A stretch of 33,449 nucleotides of DNA from Bacteroidota bacterium (GCA_037133915.1 JBAXND010000049.1:1-33449), one strand, 5' to 3'; positions 8,873 to 17,475 are shown, numbered from the stretch's first letter. Notes: a model not told the origin generated them from the letters alone. A program made the numbers and translations.

Positions 8873-8902
8873 ACTTGCTAAAAACAGAGACTTATATTTT
8901 TC

Positions 8903-10669
8903 ATGGAACAGATTAGCCGCCTATTTGATCTTTTGGATTATTCTATTTCCGGATACAATAAAAAGGTTGCCCTTTCGGGAAAGAAAAGCGGCGAATGGGT
9001 GAATCTGTCTGGTCCTGAATGGAAAGAACAAGCAAACCTTGTTGCGCTCTCTTTGATTGATGCGGGAATTTCTGTTGGCGACAATATTGCAACCCTTTCC
9101 AACAGCCGCCCCGAATGGAGTGTAGTCGACATGGGAATCATGTTGGCCGGCTGTGTGCACGTTCCAATCAATCCTTCGGTGAGCGAAAGCGATCTGATTT
9201 TTATTCTGAATGAGGCAGAAGTGAGCTGGATTTTCGTTGCAAATAAGTATTTGTATAACAAGGTCCGAAGCATTGCGGTTCATGCGCCATTGCTTAAAAC
9301 TGTCTGTTCATTTGACCACATAAACGGTGCCTTTATTTTTTCGGATATGCTTCGCAAAGCAAGTGCTTCCGGCAATATTCACCTGCTTGAATCGCGCAAA
9401 GCGGAAGTGGACACCGACGATGTGGCCACCATTATATACACATCAGGCACCACGAACAGACCTAAAGGTGTGATGCTGACACATCGGAACATCATTGATA
9501 ATGTTACCCGGATATCCGGCTGTTACGATATTTGTGAAGGTACTCATGTGTTGAGTTATCTGCCGCTGAGTCACATTCTTGAACGGTCTTTTGTGTATAT
9601 GTATGTGTACCTTGGGATGAGTGTTTATTTTGCCGAAAGTCTGGGCGGCATTACAGGGAATTTTGCCGATGTAAAACCCGGCTTTATGACTACGGTGCCG
9701 CTGCTGCTGGAAAAAACCTACGGCGCATTTGTTGAAAGCGGCAGAAACTTGACGGGCTTCAAACGTATGATGTTCAATTTTGCCCACAGAGTTGCTGAAA
9801 CCTACCCCATCAATGGCAAGCCATCGTTATGGTATAGAATGAAACAGCAGATAGCGGATGCTTTTGTTTTCTGTAAATGGAAACGTAATCTGGGCGGAAG
9901 GCTTAAAACAATGGTATGCGGTGGTGCCGCTCTTCAGGAAAAAATTCTGTGCGCATACTGGGCAATGGGAATAAAGGTGCTGGAGGGATACGGGCTTACG
10001 GAAACATCGCCGGTGATTTCTAACAATCATTCGAAAAATTACCGTCTGGGGACCATCGGCAAAATACTTGAAGGCGTGGATGTGAAAATTGCCGACGACG
10101 GCGAAATACTGGTCAAAGGCTCAACCGTGATGAAAGGGTATTATAAAAATCCTGATGTTACGGCGGAAGTTATTGATGCCGACGGGTATTTCCATACAGG
10201 CGATATCGGTATAATTGTAGACGGCTGTTTTCTGAAAATCACAGGACGGAAAAAGGATGTTTTTAAAACATCTTCCGGCATGTATGTTTCCCCTGAATCT
10301 ATTGAAAACAAGCTTAAACAGACCGGAGCACTTTCTTATGCTTTTGTTACCGGTGCAAATAAAAATTTTCTGGTGGCACTGCTTATACCTGAACCTGTAT
10401 TTTTACAAGCCTGGTGCAGCGCGAATGGTGTTACCTTTGAAAATATTGAAGAGGTGATTTCCGACGATAAAGTGATTGCCTTTTATAGCAACCTGATTGA
10501 AGATTATAACAGATTCGTTTTTGAAACCGAAATGATTGGTCGCTTTGCACTGCTTCACGATTGCTGGGGCATTGAAACCGGTGAAATGACGCCCAAGATG
10601 AGCCTGAAACGCGGAGTGATAGAGCTGAAGTACAGACAAATCATTGACCGCTTATACTATTATAGTTGA
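8903..10669 (+). CDS. AMP-forming long-chain acyl-CoA (or acyl-ACP) ligase
   Basis: This 588-residue member of the ANL superfamily activates a carboxylic acid with ATP to an acyl-adenylate and passes it to a thiol. The P-loop is YTSGTTNRPKGV (179-190), with Asn where most members have Gly. The A5 motif GYGLTE starts at 362, HTGDIG follows near 430, and TGRKKDVFKTSSGMYVSPE is the hinge and C-terminal lobe. Length and layout match FadD15/FAA-type ligases. No transmembrane segment is obvious. It precedes an ACP-KAS III-SDR operon but has its own promoter box and is followed by a hairpin, so it may supply an acyl chain to that pathway or act in general lipid metabolism. The acceptor, CoA or the neighbouring ACP, is undetermined. 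Confidence 0.88.
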   Translation: MEQISRLFDLLDYSISGYNKKVALSGKKSGEWVNLSGPEWKEQANLVALSLIDAGISVGDNIATLSNSRPEWSVVDMGIMLAGCVHVPINPSVSESDLIFILNEAEVSWIFVANKYLYNKVRSIAVHAPLLKTVCSFDHINGAFIFSDMLRKASASGNIHLLESRKAEVDTDDVATIIYTSGTTNRPKGVMLTHRNIIDNVTRISGCYDICEGTHVLSYLPLSHILERSFVYMYVYLGMSVYFAESLGGITGNFADVKPGFMTTVPLLLEKTYGAFVESGRNLTGFKRMMFNFAHRVAETYPINGKPSLWYRMKQQIADAFVFCKWKRNLGGRLKTMVCGGAALQEKILCAYWAMGIKVLEGYGLTETSPVISNNHSKNYRLGTIGKILEGVDVKIADDGEILVKGSTVMKGYYKNPDVTAEVIDADGYFHTGDIGIIVDGCFLKITGRKKDVFKTSSGMYVSPESIENKLKQTGALSYAFVTGANKNFLVALLIPEPVFLQAWCSANGVTFENIEEVISDDKVIAFYSNLIEDYNRFVFETEMIGRFALLHDCWGIETGEMTPKMSLKRGVIELKYRQIIDRLYYYS

Positions 10670-10702
10670 TTTGCCTCCTTTCTGAGTCCCATCCGGCAAA
10701 TC
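10668..10702 (+). terminator. Hairpin overlapping the ligase stop codon
   Basis: GATTTGCC (10668-10675) and GGCAAATC (10695-10702) form a perfect eight-base-pair stem with a 19-base loop. No T-tract follows, so termination is uncertain. The stem begins inside the TGA stop. Confidence 0.35.
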
Positions 10703-10721
10703 GGTCTGCCAAAAAAATGAT

Positions 10722-10752
10722 TTTGATTTGGAGCGGGCATGAATTACTTTTG
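10722..10752 (+). promoter_or_regulatory. Bacteroidota promoter TTTG-N19-TACTTTTG
   Basis: TTTG at 10722-10725 and TACTTTTG at 10745-10752 are 19 bases apart, both matching consensus, and lie 22 bases before the ACP start. This probably drives the five-gene run 10775-14431. Confidence 0.7.
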
Positions 10753-10774
10753 TTTTCCTAAATAAGTACTTAAT

Positions 10775-11011
10775 ATGGAAATATCAGAATTCATCAAACA
10801 GATAGAAGCCGAATTTGAAGACCTGAAGCCCGGCTTGCTGAAGCCGGAAAGCAATTTCAGAGAAATGTTTGACTGGAATTCGGTGAATGCCCTCATCATT
10901 ATTGCAATGATTTCTACCGAATACGATGTAACCATCACTGCTGAAGATCTTCGGAATTCGAAAACGGTTATCGATCTTTACAACATCATAAAAAGCAGGG
11001 TCATAAACTAA
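10775..11011 (+). CDS. Stand-alone acyl carrier protein
   Basis: This 78-residue acidic protein has the ACP four-helix pattern. The phosphopantetheine site is Ser36 in FDWNSVNAL, where housekeeping ACPs have DSL. The altered motif and the operon setting suggest a dedicated, pathway-specific ACP rather than the fatty-acid AcpP. It would carry acyl intermediates for the KAS III-like synthase whose ATG overlaps its stop by one base. The loss of Asp before the Ser could affect recognition by the phosphopantetheinyl transferase. Confidence 0.87.
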   Translation: MEISEFIKQIEAEFEDLKPGLLKPESNFREMFDWNSVNALIIIAMISTEYDVTITAEDLRNSKTVIDLYNIIKSRVIN

Positions 11012-12075
11012 TGGCAAGCTTTACCTGTAGCGGCGTTCGCGTGGCAGGCATTGCCGCCTGTGTTCCTGAAGCGGAAATTTCAAACCACGATTATACATGG
11101 ATTCCGGAAAAGGAACGCAACCTGCTTATCAAAACCACGGGCGTTGAAAAGCGTCGCGTAGCGGCTGATGGCGTTACCACTTCCGACCTTACAATTGCTG
11201 CTGCCAACCGCCTGCTCGACGATATGGGCTGGAGCCGAAGCGAAATCGGCATTCTGGTATTTGTTTCGCAAAGCCGCGACTATCCGCTGCCCGCCACTTC
11301 CTGCATCATACAGGACAGGATGGGTCTGCCACAAACAACCTACACCATTGATATTAACCAGGGCTGCTCAGGGTATATCTATGGATTATCGTCGGTAATG
11401 GGGCTGATGAGCTCTTTTGGTATTGGTAAAGGTTTGCTGATGGTGGGCGATATTTCTACAAAGCATACTTCGTACCGCGACAAAAGCGCCTATCCGCTGT
11501 TTGGCGATGCAGGCACTGCCACTGCACTTGAACTGAATAAAAACACTCCGGGTACATCATTCAATATCCGCACCGATGGCTCGGGATATGAGGCCATCAT
11601 TATTCCCGACGGAGGTATGAGGAACCTGATCAGTAAAAAGTCATTCGATTATAAAAAGATATCTGAAGGAATATACAGACACCGCGTGCAGCTTGCACTC
11701 GACGGCATTCGTGTTTTCAATTTTGCACTTGCCGAAGTCGTGCCGAACATCAATGAATTGTTGAGTAAAGAAGGTATCTCTATTGAAGATGCCGATTATC
11801 TGATTCTGCACCAGGCAAACCTGCTGATTAACGATACCATCAGGCGAAAGATGAAGCTGCAGAAAGAGAAAGTTCCTGTGTCGATAACCAGATTCGGCAA
11901 TACGAGTTGCGCGTCAATACCGTTAACTATGGTATCTGAAATAGGGCAGGAGCTGCGCGAAAAGCCGCTGAAGATGGTGCTTTCCGGATTCGGCGTCGGC
12001 TTATCGTGGGGAAGCGCCATCCTGCACACCGATAAAATAATTTGTCCTGAACTAATTGAATATACACAGCAATGA
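11011..12075 (+). CDS. 3-oxoacyl-ACP synthase III-like (KAS III) enzyme
   Basis: This 354-residue thiolase-fold enzyme has the full KAS III triad: Cys119 in INQGCSGYIYGL, His267 in LHQANLLIN and Asn297 in FGNTSCASIPL. The C-terminal FGVGLSWGSA motif closes the active site. KAS III enzymes condense an acyl-CoA or acyl primer with malonyl-ACP. The length is slightly above typical FabH (~320), and LHQAN with an Asn-Leu follow-up is normal for FabH-like branches in secondary metabolism or glycan modification. It overlaps the ACP stop by one base and the SDR start by four (ATGA), so ACP, synthase and reductase are translationally coupled. A short 3-oxoacyl-ACP product, reduced by the SDR, is the simplest reading. 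Confidence 0.92.
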   Translation: MASFTCSGVRVAGIAACVPEAEISNHDYTWIPEKERNLLIKTTGVEKRRVAADGVTTSDLTIAAANRLLDDMGWSRSEIGILVFVSQSRDYPLPATSCIIQDRMGLPQTTYTIDINQGCSGYIYGLSSVMGLMSSFGIGKGLLMVGDISTKHTSYRDKSAYPLFGDAGTATALELNKNTPGTSFNIRTDGSGYEAIIIPDGGMRNLISKKSFDYKKISEGIYRHRVQLALDGIRVFNFALAEVVPNINELLSKEGISIEDADYLILHQANLLINDTIRRKMKLQKEKVPVSITRFGNTSCASIPLTMVSEIGQELREKPLKMVLSGFGVGLSWGSAILHTDKIICPELIEYTQQ

Positions 12076-12824
12076 GTACTCCATTTGACCTTACGGGAAA
12101 GCACATTCTGGTTACAGGTGCCTCATCGGGAATTGGCCGGCAAACGGCCGTTTCGGTGAGTAAAATGGGCGGCTCGCTTATCATCAGCGGTCGCAACGAA
12201 GAGCGCTTGCAACAGACATATCAAATGCTTGAAGGTGCCGGTCATCAGCAATTTCAGGCAGACCTTACCGACGAGAATAAAATAAAAGAGTTGGTGGCAA
12301 CCGTGGGCGCTCTCGACGGAATGGTGCACTGCGCGGGCATTCTGAGACCTTACCCGGTGAAATTTATTACGCAAAAGCAGATTGATGAAATGATGTCGGT
12401 GAATCTGTATTCCGCGATACATCTGAGTGCCCAGCTGGTTCATAAAAAGAAATTTGTGCAGGGAGCTTCCCTGATTTATATTTCTTCGGTATCGGGAAAA
12501 GAAAAACCCTATTATGGCGGTGCGCTGTATGCCGCATCAAAAGCTGGACTCGAGGCTTTCTGCAGAGTGCTGGCGCTGGAACTGGCACCTCGCGGAATCC
12601 GCGCAAACTGCATTTCGCCCGCCATTGTGAAAACTCCGATATTTGATGAATTTATCGGTGGTATTGCATCTCAGGAAAATGTGGATGCCTATTCTAAGCA
12701 ATATCCATTTGGTTTTGGTGAGCCCGAGGATGTTGCCAATGCCGCTATATACCTGCTGTCAGGTGGCTCACGCTGGGTTACCGGTGCAACTATTGTACTC
12801 GACGGCGGACTGACCTTAACTTAA
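12072..12824 (+). CDS. SDR-family reductase (FabG-like)
   Basis: This 250-residue classical short-chain dehydrogenase/reductase has the cofactor motif TGASSGIG (residues 15-22), Asn111 and the catalytic Ser (138/139) with Tyr153 and Lys157 (YAASK). The C-terminus WVTGATIVLDGGLTL is typical of FabG-like SDRs. R41 after the second strand suggests NADP(H). Coupled to the KAS III gene by a four-base overlap, it most likely reduces a 3-oxoacyl-ACP to 3-hydroxyacyl-ACP. A sugar oxidoreductase role cannot be excluded. Confidence 0.92.
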   Translation: MSTPFDLTGKHILVTGASSGIGRQTAVSVSKMGGSLIISGRNEERLQQTYQMLEGAGHQQFQADLTDENKIKELVATVGALDGMVHCAGILRPYPVKFITQKQIDEMMSVNLYSAIHLSAQLVHKKKFVQGASLIYISSVSGKEKPYYGGALYAASKAGLEAFCRVLALELAPRGIRANCISPAIVKTPIFDEFIGGIASQENVDAYSKQYPFGFGEPEDVANAAIYLLSGGSRWVTGATIVLDGGLTLT

Positions 12825-12830
12825 ACCACC

Positions 12831-13757
12831 ATGGACGAGATAGTATATTCTTTGGTCATCCCGGTTTTAAATGCTGCTGAAACGCTCGATGAAACGTATA
12901 GCAGGGCAGATGCAACCATGTCGTCAACAGGCAAAAAGTTTGAGATAATTTTCGTCGATGACGGCAGTACCGATGCAAGCTGGAGCACTTTAAGCAGACT
13001 GCAGAAAGCCCATCCCGATAAGGTAACTGCAATCGCACTGTCCCGGAATTTTGGTCAGCATAATGCCACGCTCTGCGGTTTCGGTTTTGCCAAAGGTGAA
13101 TATATCATTACCATGGACGACGACCTGCAGACACCGCCCGAGGAAATTTTGAAGCTCATAGCACATCATACTGAGTACGAAACAGCGCTTGTTTATGGGT
13201 ATTATGCCAAAAAACAACACTCGGTTATCAGGAATACCGGAAGCAGCATGCTGAAAAAAGCCGGAAAAATGCTTGCGAAAAATCCGGGTGAAGGCTCGTC
13301 ATTCAGACTTATTGAAAAGGCACTGGTGGAGCGGATATTGACGCATGTTCAGAATTTTGTTTTTATTGATGAACTGCTTCTGTGGTACACCTCTGATATC
13401 GGTTTTGTTGAGGTGCAGCATGAAAAAAGTCATAAGAAATCCGCATCCTCATACTCCAGCCGTAAGCTGTTTGGTCTTGCAGCCAATATCATGATTTATT
13501 ATTCATCGCTGCCCTTGCGCATCATGATATGGGGTGGCTTTTTATCATCCATCGTCAGCTTTCTGTTCGGGCTGTATTTTCTGGTTCGTAAATTTATGCA
13601 CATGGCTATGCACGGGTATACCAGCATTATTGTTGCCATACTTTTTTCGACCAGCATCATTGTGTTCAGCATCGGCATTTTAGGCGAATATCTGAATCGC
13701 CTGTACATGGTGCAGAACAGGAAACCATCGTTTCACATCAAAAGAATTTTAAAGTGA
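12831..13757 (+). CDS. GT2 polyprenyl-phosphate-type glycosyltransferase, membrane anchored
   Basis: This 308-residue protein has an N-terminal GT-A domain: SLVIPVLNAA, DDGSTD at 43-48, SRNFGQHNA, and the metal-binding TMDDDLQ (95-100). Two C-terminal transmembrane helices (about 225-250 and 262-285) end in ILGEYLNRLYMVQNRKP. This is the layout of DPM1/ArnC/GtrB enzymes, which load a sugar from a nucleotide donor onto undecaprenyl phosphate at the inner face of the membrane. It starts six bases after the SDR stop. In this context it could produce a lipid-linked monosaccharide for later transfer outside, though no matching flippase or GT-C protein is in view. Confidence 0.9.
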   Translation: MDEIVYSLVIPVLNAAETLDETYSRADATMSSTGKKFEIIFVDDGSTDASWSTLSRLQKAHPDKVTAIALSRNFGQHNATLCGFGFAKGEYIITMDDDLQTPPEEILKLIAHHTEYETALVYGYYAKKQHSVIRNTGSSMLKKAGKMLAKNPGEGSSFRLIEKALVERILTHVQNFVFIDELLLWYTSDIGFVEVQHEKSHKKSASSYSSRKLFGLAANIMIYYSSLPLRIMIWGGFLSSIVSFLFGLYFLVRKFMHMAMHGYTSIIVAILFSTSIIVFSIGILGEYLNRLYMVQNRKPSFHIKRILK

Positions 13758-14431
13758 AACTGCAAAAATACGGAGTTGAGTTGAGGCGTATCACAGCCGG
13801 CGATATTGAATTGCTGCGGCAGTGGCGCAACAGTTCACATATTCAACCGTACATGAATTACCGCGAATATATTACTCCTGAAATGCAGGAAACGTGGTTT
13901 CACTCAATTGACAATATCAATAATTTTTATTACATAATCTGGTTCGAAGGCAGGCAAATAGGGCTTTTTAACGAAAAAGACATAGACTGGGAATCCCGCA
14001 CTTCCGAAACCGGAATGTTCATAGCCGACCCGGGGCTCATTGACAGTCATATCCCGATACTGGTTTCGTTGGTGCTGTGTCAGGCGGGCTTCTATATCCT
14101 TAACGGGAAAGCAACCTATGCTCGTATCATACGTTCAAATACACGCGCCATAGAATTTTCAAAGAGTTTTGGTTATGTGATGTGCCCGGGCGAAGAAGAA
14201 AAGGAACATCAGAAGTATGGTCTCACACGGGAGCGATTTGAAAATACCGCCGCAAGGCTTATAGCGGCTGCCGATAAAGTCTACAACAACAACATTATTC
14301 TTACTGCTGTTCTCGAAGAACATGATAGGGAAAATGGCGTTTGGCAGCTTATTGAGAATATTGTGGAGAACTCACCGGTGCCTCACGAACGCGAAGACAT
14401 TGACAATTGCCGCATCTACCGGTTTCCCTGA
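13754..14431 (+). CDS. GNAT-family N-acyltransferase
   Basis: This 225-residue protein has an N-terminal GNAT fold of the RimJ/PseH type: ELRRITAGDIELLRQWRN at the start, ETWFHSI, and ATYARIIRSNTRAIEFSKSFGY as the acyl-CoA-binding to C-terminal strands. The C-terminal ~50 residues are an extension of unknown role. It starts with GTG inside the glycosyltransferase stop (GTGA overlap), so it is coupled to it. PseH-like enzymes acylate amino sugars. Here the acyl donor might be the product of the upstream ACP pathway rather than acetyl-CoA, which is speculative. The 3' end overlaps the convergent sulfotransferase gene by 16 bases. Confidence 0.85.
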   Translation: MKLQKYGVELRRITAGDIELLRQWRNSSHIQPYMNYREYITPEMQETWFHSIDNINNFYYIIWFEGRQIGLFNEKDIDWESRTSETGMFIADPGLIDSHIPILVSLVLCQAGFYILNGKATYARIIRSNTRAIEFSKSFGYVMCPGEEEKEHQKYGLTRERFENTAARLIAAADKVYNNNIILTAVLEEHDRENGVWQLIENIVENSPVPHEREDIDNCRIYRFP

Positions 14432-15477
14432 TTTTTTTTTACGGTATATCGTTTCCAGTAAGGTTTGAAAATTGCCGCCATTCCGTGTATGAGCCGCATC
14501 TTCAGCGACCATGGGAGGATATTGATGAAAAGCCCCCACGTAAAATATAATCTTCCGTAAATAACACCCGGTAAGGCATACAGCCAAATTACGGGATTGA
14601 ATTTCTTATACATTCTTTCATAGCTGTTCGCTTCTGCAGAACTGCCTGCAACTGCATCAGCTACTCTGATTTCAAAAGTACTCATCTGCTCTTTCCATCT
14701 GTTTACGGGCACTCCGGATATTGGCTTGAACAGATTGTTATGATATTTATTGAGCGCTTCACGCGGATAAAGTTCGTAATAGGAACCCTTTTTATCAGTA
14801 AAATCAAGCATTTCAGGTAAAAAGGAGATTCCCAGAAAACGGCAGATAGTCTTCATATTCCCTTCGGTGTCGCTTACCAAATCCTCATAACGTACCGTCA
14901 TGAATTTTTCGGGATGTTTCTTTTTGTAAGAATTAATTCTATTGTTATAGTATTTCCAGCGGTAAGCAAGCGATGCGGTAATGCCCGACTCAAAATCGAC
15001 CTGCTGCATCGAACGAATATTGTCGCGGTAATCACGCGTGATATGAATGAATTTAATTTCCGGAAATATACTTGTTAAACCTTCCAGATATAATGAATAA
15101 GCCGGGTTCTTATCGCCCACAGTCCGAAGGTGATTTTTTGTAAAGACCGATGTACTGTTTGCGTAAACGAGCTTGCATACATCTCCGTAAGTACTGTTGT
15201 CACCGGCTTTCAGAATATCAGACTCCAGTTTTTCTTCGTTTACATGAAGCAATTCATAAGCGGGTTCTTTATGCAGACACTGAATGAATTCCTTGATGGC
15301 GGCTTTGTTCCATACTTTAACGGCTGCGAATTTTGAATGCAGATGCTGCACAAATGCACATTCCGGCGGAATTATAAGCTCCGGATGACCATCGAGCAGC
15401 ATACGCAACAGTGTTGTTCCTGAGCGCGCTCTGCCTGCAATGCAGAAAAACGGAAGATGTACGGAATTACCTTCCAT
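14416..15477 (-). CDS. PAPS-dependent sulfotransferase (copy 1)
   Basis: This 353-residue protein of the Sulfotransfer family transfers sulfate from PAPS to a hydroxyl or amine. The 5'-phosphosulfate loop is GRARSGTTLL (15-24), and the 3'-phosphate-binding region is HITRDYRDNIRSM. VRYEDLV and the C-terminal LPGVIYGRLYF are shared with the neighbouring paralogue. It is probably cytosolic or membrane-associated, acting on a glycan or lipid precursor. Its ATG overlaps the stop of the upstream sulfotransferase by 11 bases, and its stop overlaps the convergent GNAT gene by 16 bases. The acceptor is unknown. Confidence 0.88.
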   Translation of the reverse strand: MEGNSVHLPFFCIAGRARSGTTLLRMLLDGHPELIIPPECAFVQHLHSKFAAVKVWNKAAIKEFIQCLHKEPAYELLHVNEEKLESDILKAGDNSTYGDVCKLVYANSTSVFTKNHLRTVGDKNPAYSLYLEGLTSIFPEIKFIHITRDYRDNIRSMQQVDFESGITASLAYRWKYYNNRINSYKKKHPEKFMTVRYEDLVSDTEGNMKTICRFLGISFLPEMLDFTDKKGSYYELYPREALNKYHNNLFKPISGVPVNRWKEQMSTFEIRVADAVAGSSAEANSYERMYKKFNPVIWLYALPGVIYGRLYFTWGLFINILPWSLKMRLIHGMAAIFKPYWKRYTVKKNQGNR

Positions 15478-16558
15478 TTCTTGCTTCCTCCATTTTTTTC
15501 TTTTTATACATGGTGTACCAGCCCCGTTTAAAAATTCGTGCCAGCGGCATATAAACTCCGTATATCTTAACTTTCAGAGGCAGGCGCTCTGCAATATCCG
15601 AATAAACATAATAGAGCCTTCCGTAAATTTTACCCGGCAATACACGCAGTTTTGTGAATAGTCCCGGCTTGGGGAATTGCAGCTCATAACCTAATGTTTC
15701 AGCCGTTTTCCCTGCAACGGCATCAGCCCGTTTGACCTCATTTGCACTCATTTTGTTTTTCCATCCGCCAATGCCGCCTGTGCTGATTGGCTTGAACAGA
15801 CTGCCATGTATACGGTTGAATTCGTAGACAGGATATCGCTTCATGAACTGTTCGGCACGTAAATTAAATTCCAGAACCGAAGGTTCATATCTGATTCCGA
15901 GAAATGAACATAAACGTGCGGTCATTTCTGAGGGAGCATCGACCAGATCTTCATAACGAACAGAAACAAACCGCTCGGGAAATTGTTTGCTTATCTGTAA
16001 AACCTCGTCGTTGTAATATTTCCATCGATACACAAGAGAAGTGAGCAGTGACGCTTCAAACTTCACCCGTTTCATGGAAAGCATATTATCGCGGTGGTCG
16101 CGCGTTATGTGAATGAATTTAGCTTCAGGAAATATTGTCAGTAATTGTTTGCATTGTAAGGCGTAGAAAGGACTTTTATCACCAAAAAGTGTAATTTCTT
16201 CCTTTTCGTAAACCGAAATATAATTGCTGAGAACGACTTTACACAGGCAGCCGAAACTGTTGTTGCCTTCACACTTCAGCAGGTCATTTCTGAGTTTTGC
16301 AGCATCTATGCTCATAAAACCGAAGCGCGGCAGCATACACAGGTCTTCAAAAAACTGCAACAATGCTTTTTCTGACCAGACTTTTTTACGGTGATATTTA
16401 TGAAACAGCAACCAGATAAAATGAAATTCGATGGGGATATTCACCTGCGGATGCGCATCAAATAAAAATCGCAGTAAGGTAGTACCTGAACGTTCGCGGC
16501 CTACGATGAAAAACACCGGTGTAGAATTTATCTTTTCGGTAAATGCCCTGTTCTCCAT
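15467..16558 (-). CDS. PAPS-dependent sulfotransferase (copy 2)
   Basis: This 363-residue paralogue of the 14416-15477 gene has the same PAPS loop (GRERSGTTLLR, 20-30), 3'-phosphate site (HITRDHRDNMLSM), SVRYEDLV and LPGKIYGRLYYV. An ATG at 16651 would extend it by 31 residues into the upstream kinase gene. I prefer the ATG at 16558 because it lies four bases after the kinase stop and the extra residues do not look conserved. The two copies share motifs throughout their length, so they arose by tandem duplication and may sulfate different positions or acceptors. Confidence 0.88.
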   Translation of the reverse strand: MENRAFTEKINSTPVFFIVGRERSGTTLLRFLFDAHPQVNIPIEFHFIWLLFHKYHRKKVWSEKALLQFFEDLCMLPRFGFMSIDAAKLRNDLLKCEGNNSFGCLCKVVLSNYISVYEKEEITLFGDKSPFYALQCKQLLTIFPEAKFIHITRDHRDNMLSMKRVKFEASLLTSLVYRWKYYNDEVLQISKQFPERFVSVRYEDLVDAPSEMTARLCSFLGIRYEPSVLEFNLRAEQFMKRYPVYEFNRIHGSLFKPISTGGIGGWKNKMSANEVKRADAVAGKTAETLGYELQFPKPGLFTKLRVLPGKIYGRLYYVYSDIAERLPLKVKIYGVYMPLARIFKRGWYTMYKKKKMEEARNGR

Positions 16559-16562
16559 GCGC

Positions 16563-17402
16563 TTATTGCTCGTGGTATTTGATAAGTCCGAGGATGGGTG
16601 TATCCGTAATACCCGCAATATGGCTTCCGTTTTTAGCCATAATCTTTTCAAGCTGTGACCTGAAAATAAGCGCTACCGAGCCTGCAAAGCCAACCGGCAG
16701 TTTGACAGCGTCTCTGTATTTCAAAATATTTTCGTCGTAAAACATCTGAAAACTTCTGCATACCAAATCATCCATAAAGGCCGATTCTATGTGCGAAGCT
16801 ATGAAACTGCATAATGTTGCCAGCCAGGTATTGGGTTTGGGTTGATTGTAAACCTTATCAAGTAATGCCGCACTGTCGCTGCCATAGCGCGTTTCAAAAT
16901 CAGCGTGAATGTTTTCGGGCAGTTCGTTTTTCATCCATGAAGCTAACAGTAATTTACCCAGATGCGCGCCGCTGCCTTCGTCACCCAGTATGAATCCCAG
17001 TCCCGGCAATGATTGCGTGAAAATCTGTCCGTTATACAGACCGGAGCCGGAGCCGGTTCCCAGTATGCACGCGATTCCCTTTTTCGTTCCGAACAGTGCC
17101 CGTGCGTTGCCCAGTAAATCAGACTCCACATTTACTGTGGCTTCCTTGAAAACCTTGCCCAGAGAACCTTTTACCATAGCTGCCTTTGCAGGCCGCGCGC
17201 ATCCCGAACCATAAAAATAGACGCTGACGATGGGGATATTTTTTAGCCGTGGCAATACTTCAGTGTTGATGGTAGCTATTATCGTAGCCTCATCAACAAA
17301 GTACGGATTCAGTCCACCGGTGTATACAATAGGCACCTCATGGCTTTTCCCTGCCAGTGCCCATGCTGTTTTTGTAGAACCGCTGTCGGCAATCAATATC
17401 AT
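16563..17402 (-). CDS. BadF/BadG-type sugar kinase (N-acetylglucosamine-kinase-like)
   Basis: This 279-residue ASKHA-fold protein has phosphate-1 motif DSGSTKT (6-12), YGSGCA, the adenosine-side loop GTGSGSG (115-121) and GDEGSGAHLG (140-149), all typical of the BadF/BadG/GlcNAc-kinase group. In Bacteroidota these are commonly annotated as N-acetylglucosamine kinases, though glucosamine or N-acetylmuramic acid are alternatives. The open frame extends 46 residues upstream, but MILIADSGST at 17402 is the usual family start and the extension would cross a promoter box. It heads an operon with two sulfotransferases, so it could phosphorylate an amino sugar for a sulfated glycan or simply salvage cell-wall sugars. 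Confidence 0.82.
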   Translation of the reverse strand: MILIADSGSTKTAWALAGKSHEVPIVYTGGLNPYFVDEATIIATINTEVLPRLKNIPIVSVYFYGSGCARPAKAAMVKGSLGKVFKEATVNVESDLLGNARALFGTKKGIACILGTGSGSGLYNGQIFTQSLPGLGFILGDEGSGAHLGKLLLASWMKNELPENIHADFETRYGSDSAALLDKVYNQPKPNTWLATLCSFIASHIESAFMDDLVCRSFQMFYDENILKYRDAVKLPVGFAGSVALIFRSQLEKIMAKNGSHIAGITDTPILGLIKYHEQ

Positions 17403-17417
17403 AGATATAGTTTGAAG

Positions 17418-17457
17418 CAAAAATACGGTTTTACTTTTTAAGTTATACGTACATTTG
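17418..17457. promoter_or_regulatory. Divergent -7 boxes between kinase and histidine kinase genes
   Basis: On the minus strand TATTTTTG (17418-17425) lies 16 bases before the kinase ATG. On the plus strand TACATTTG (17450-17457) lies 19 bases before the histidine kinase ATG. The 73-base gap thus carries two back-to-back TAnnTTTG boxes. The -33 elements are not clear for either. Confidence 0.45.
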
Positions 17458-17475
17458 TCAGAAGCAAACATTAGA

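Noticed and set aside
17455..17475. TTG start for the histidine kinase
   Set aside because: It lies within the TACATTTG box. MKKISITEKM at 17476 is a natural start.
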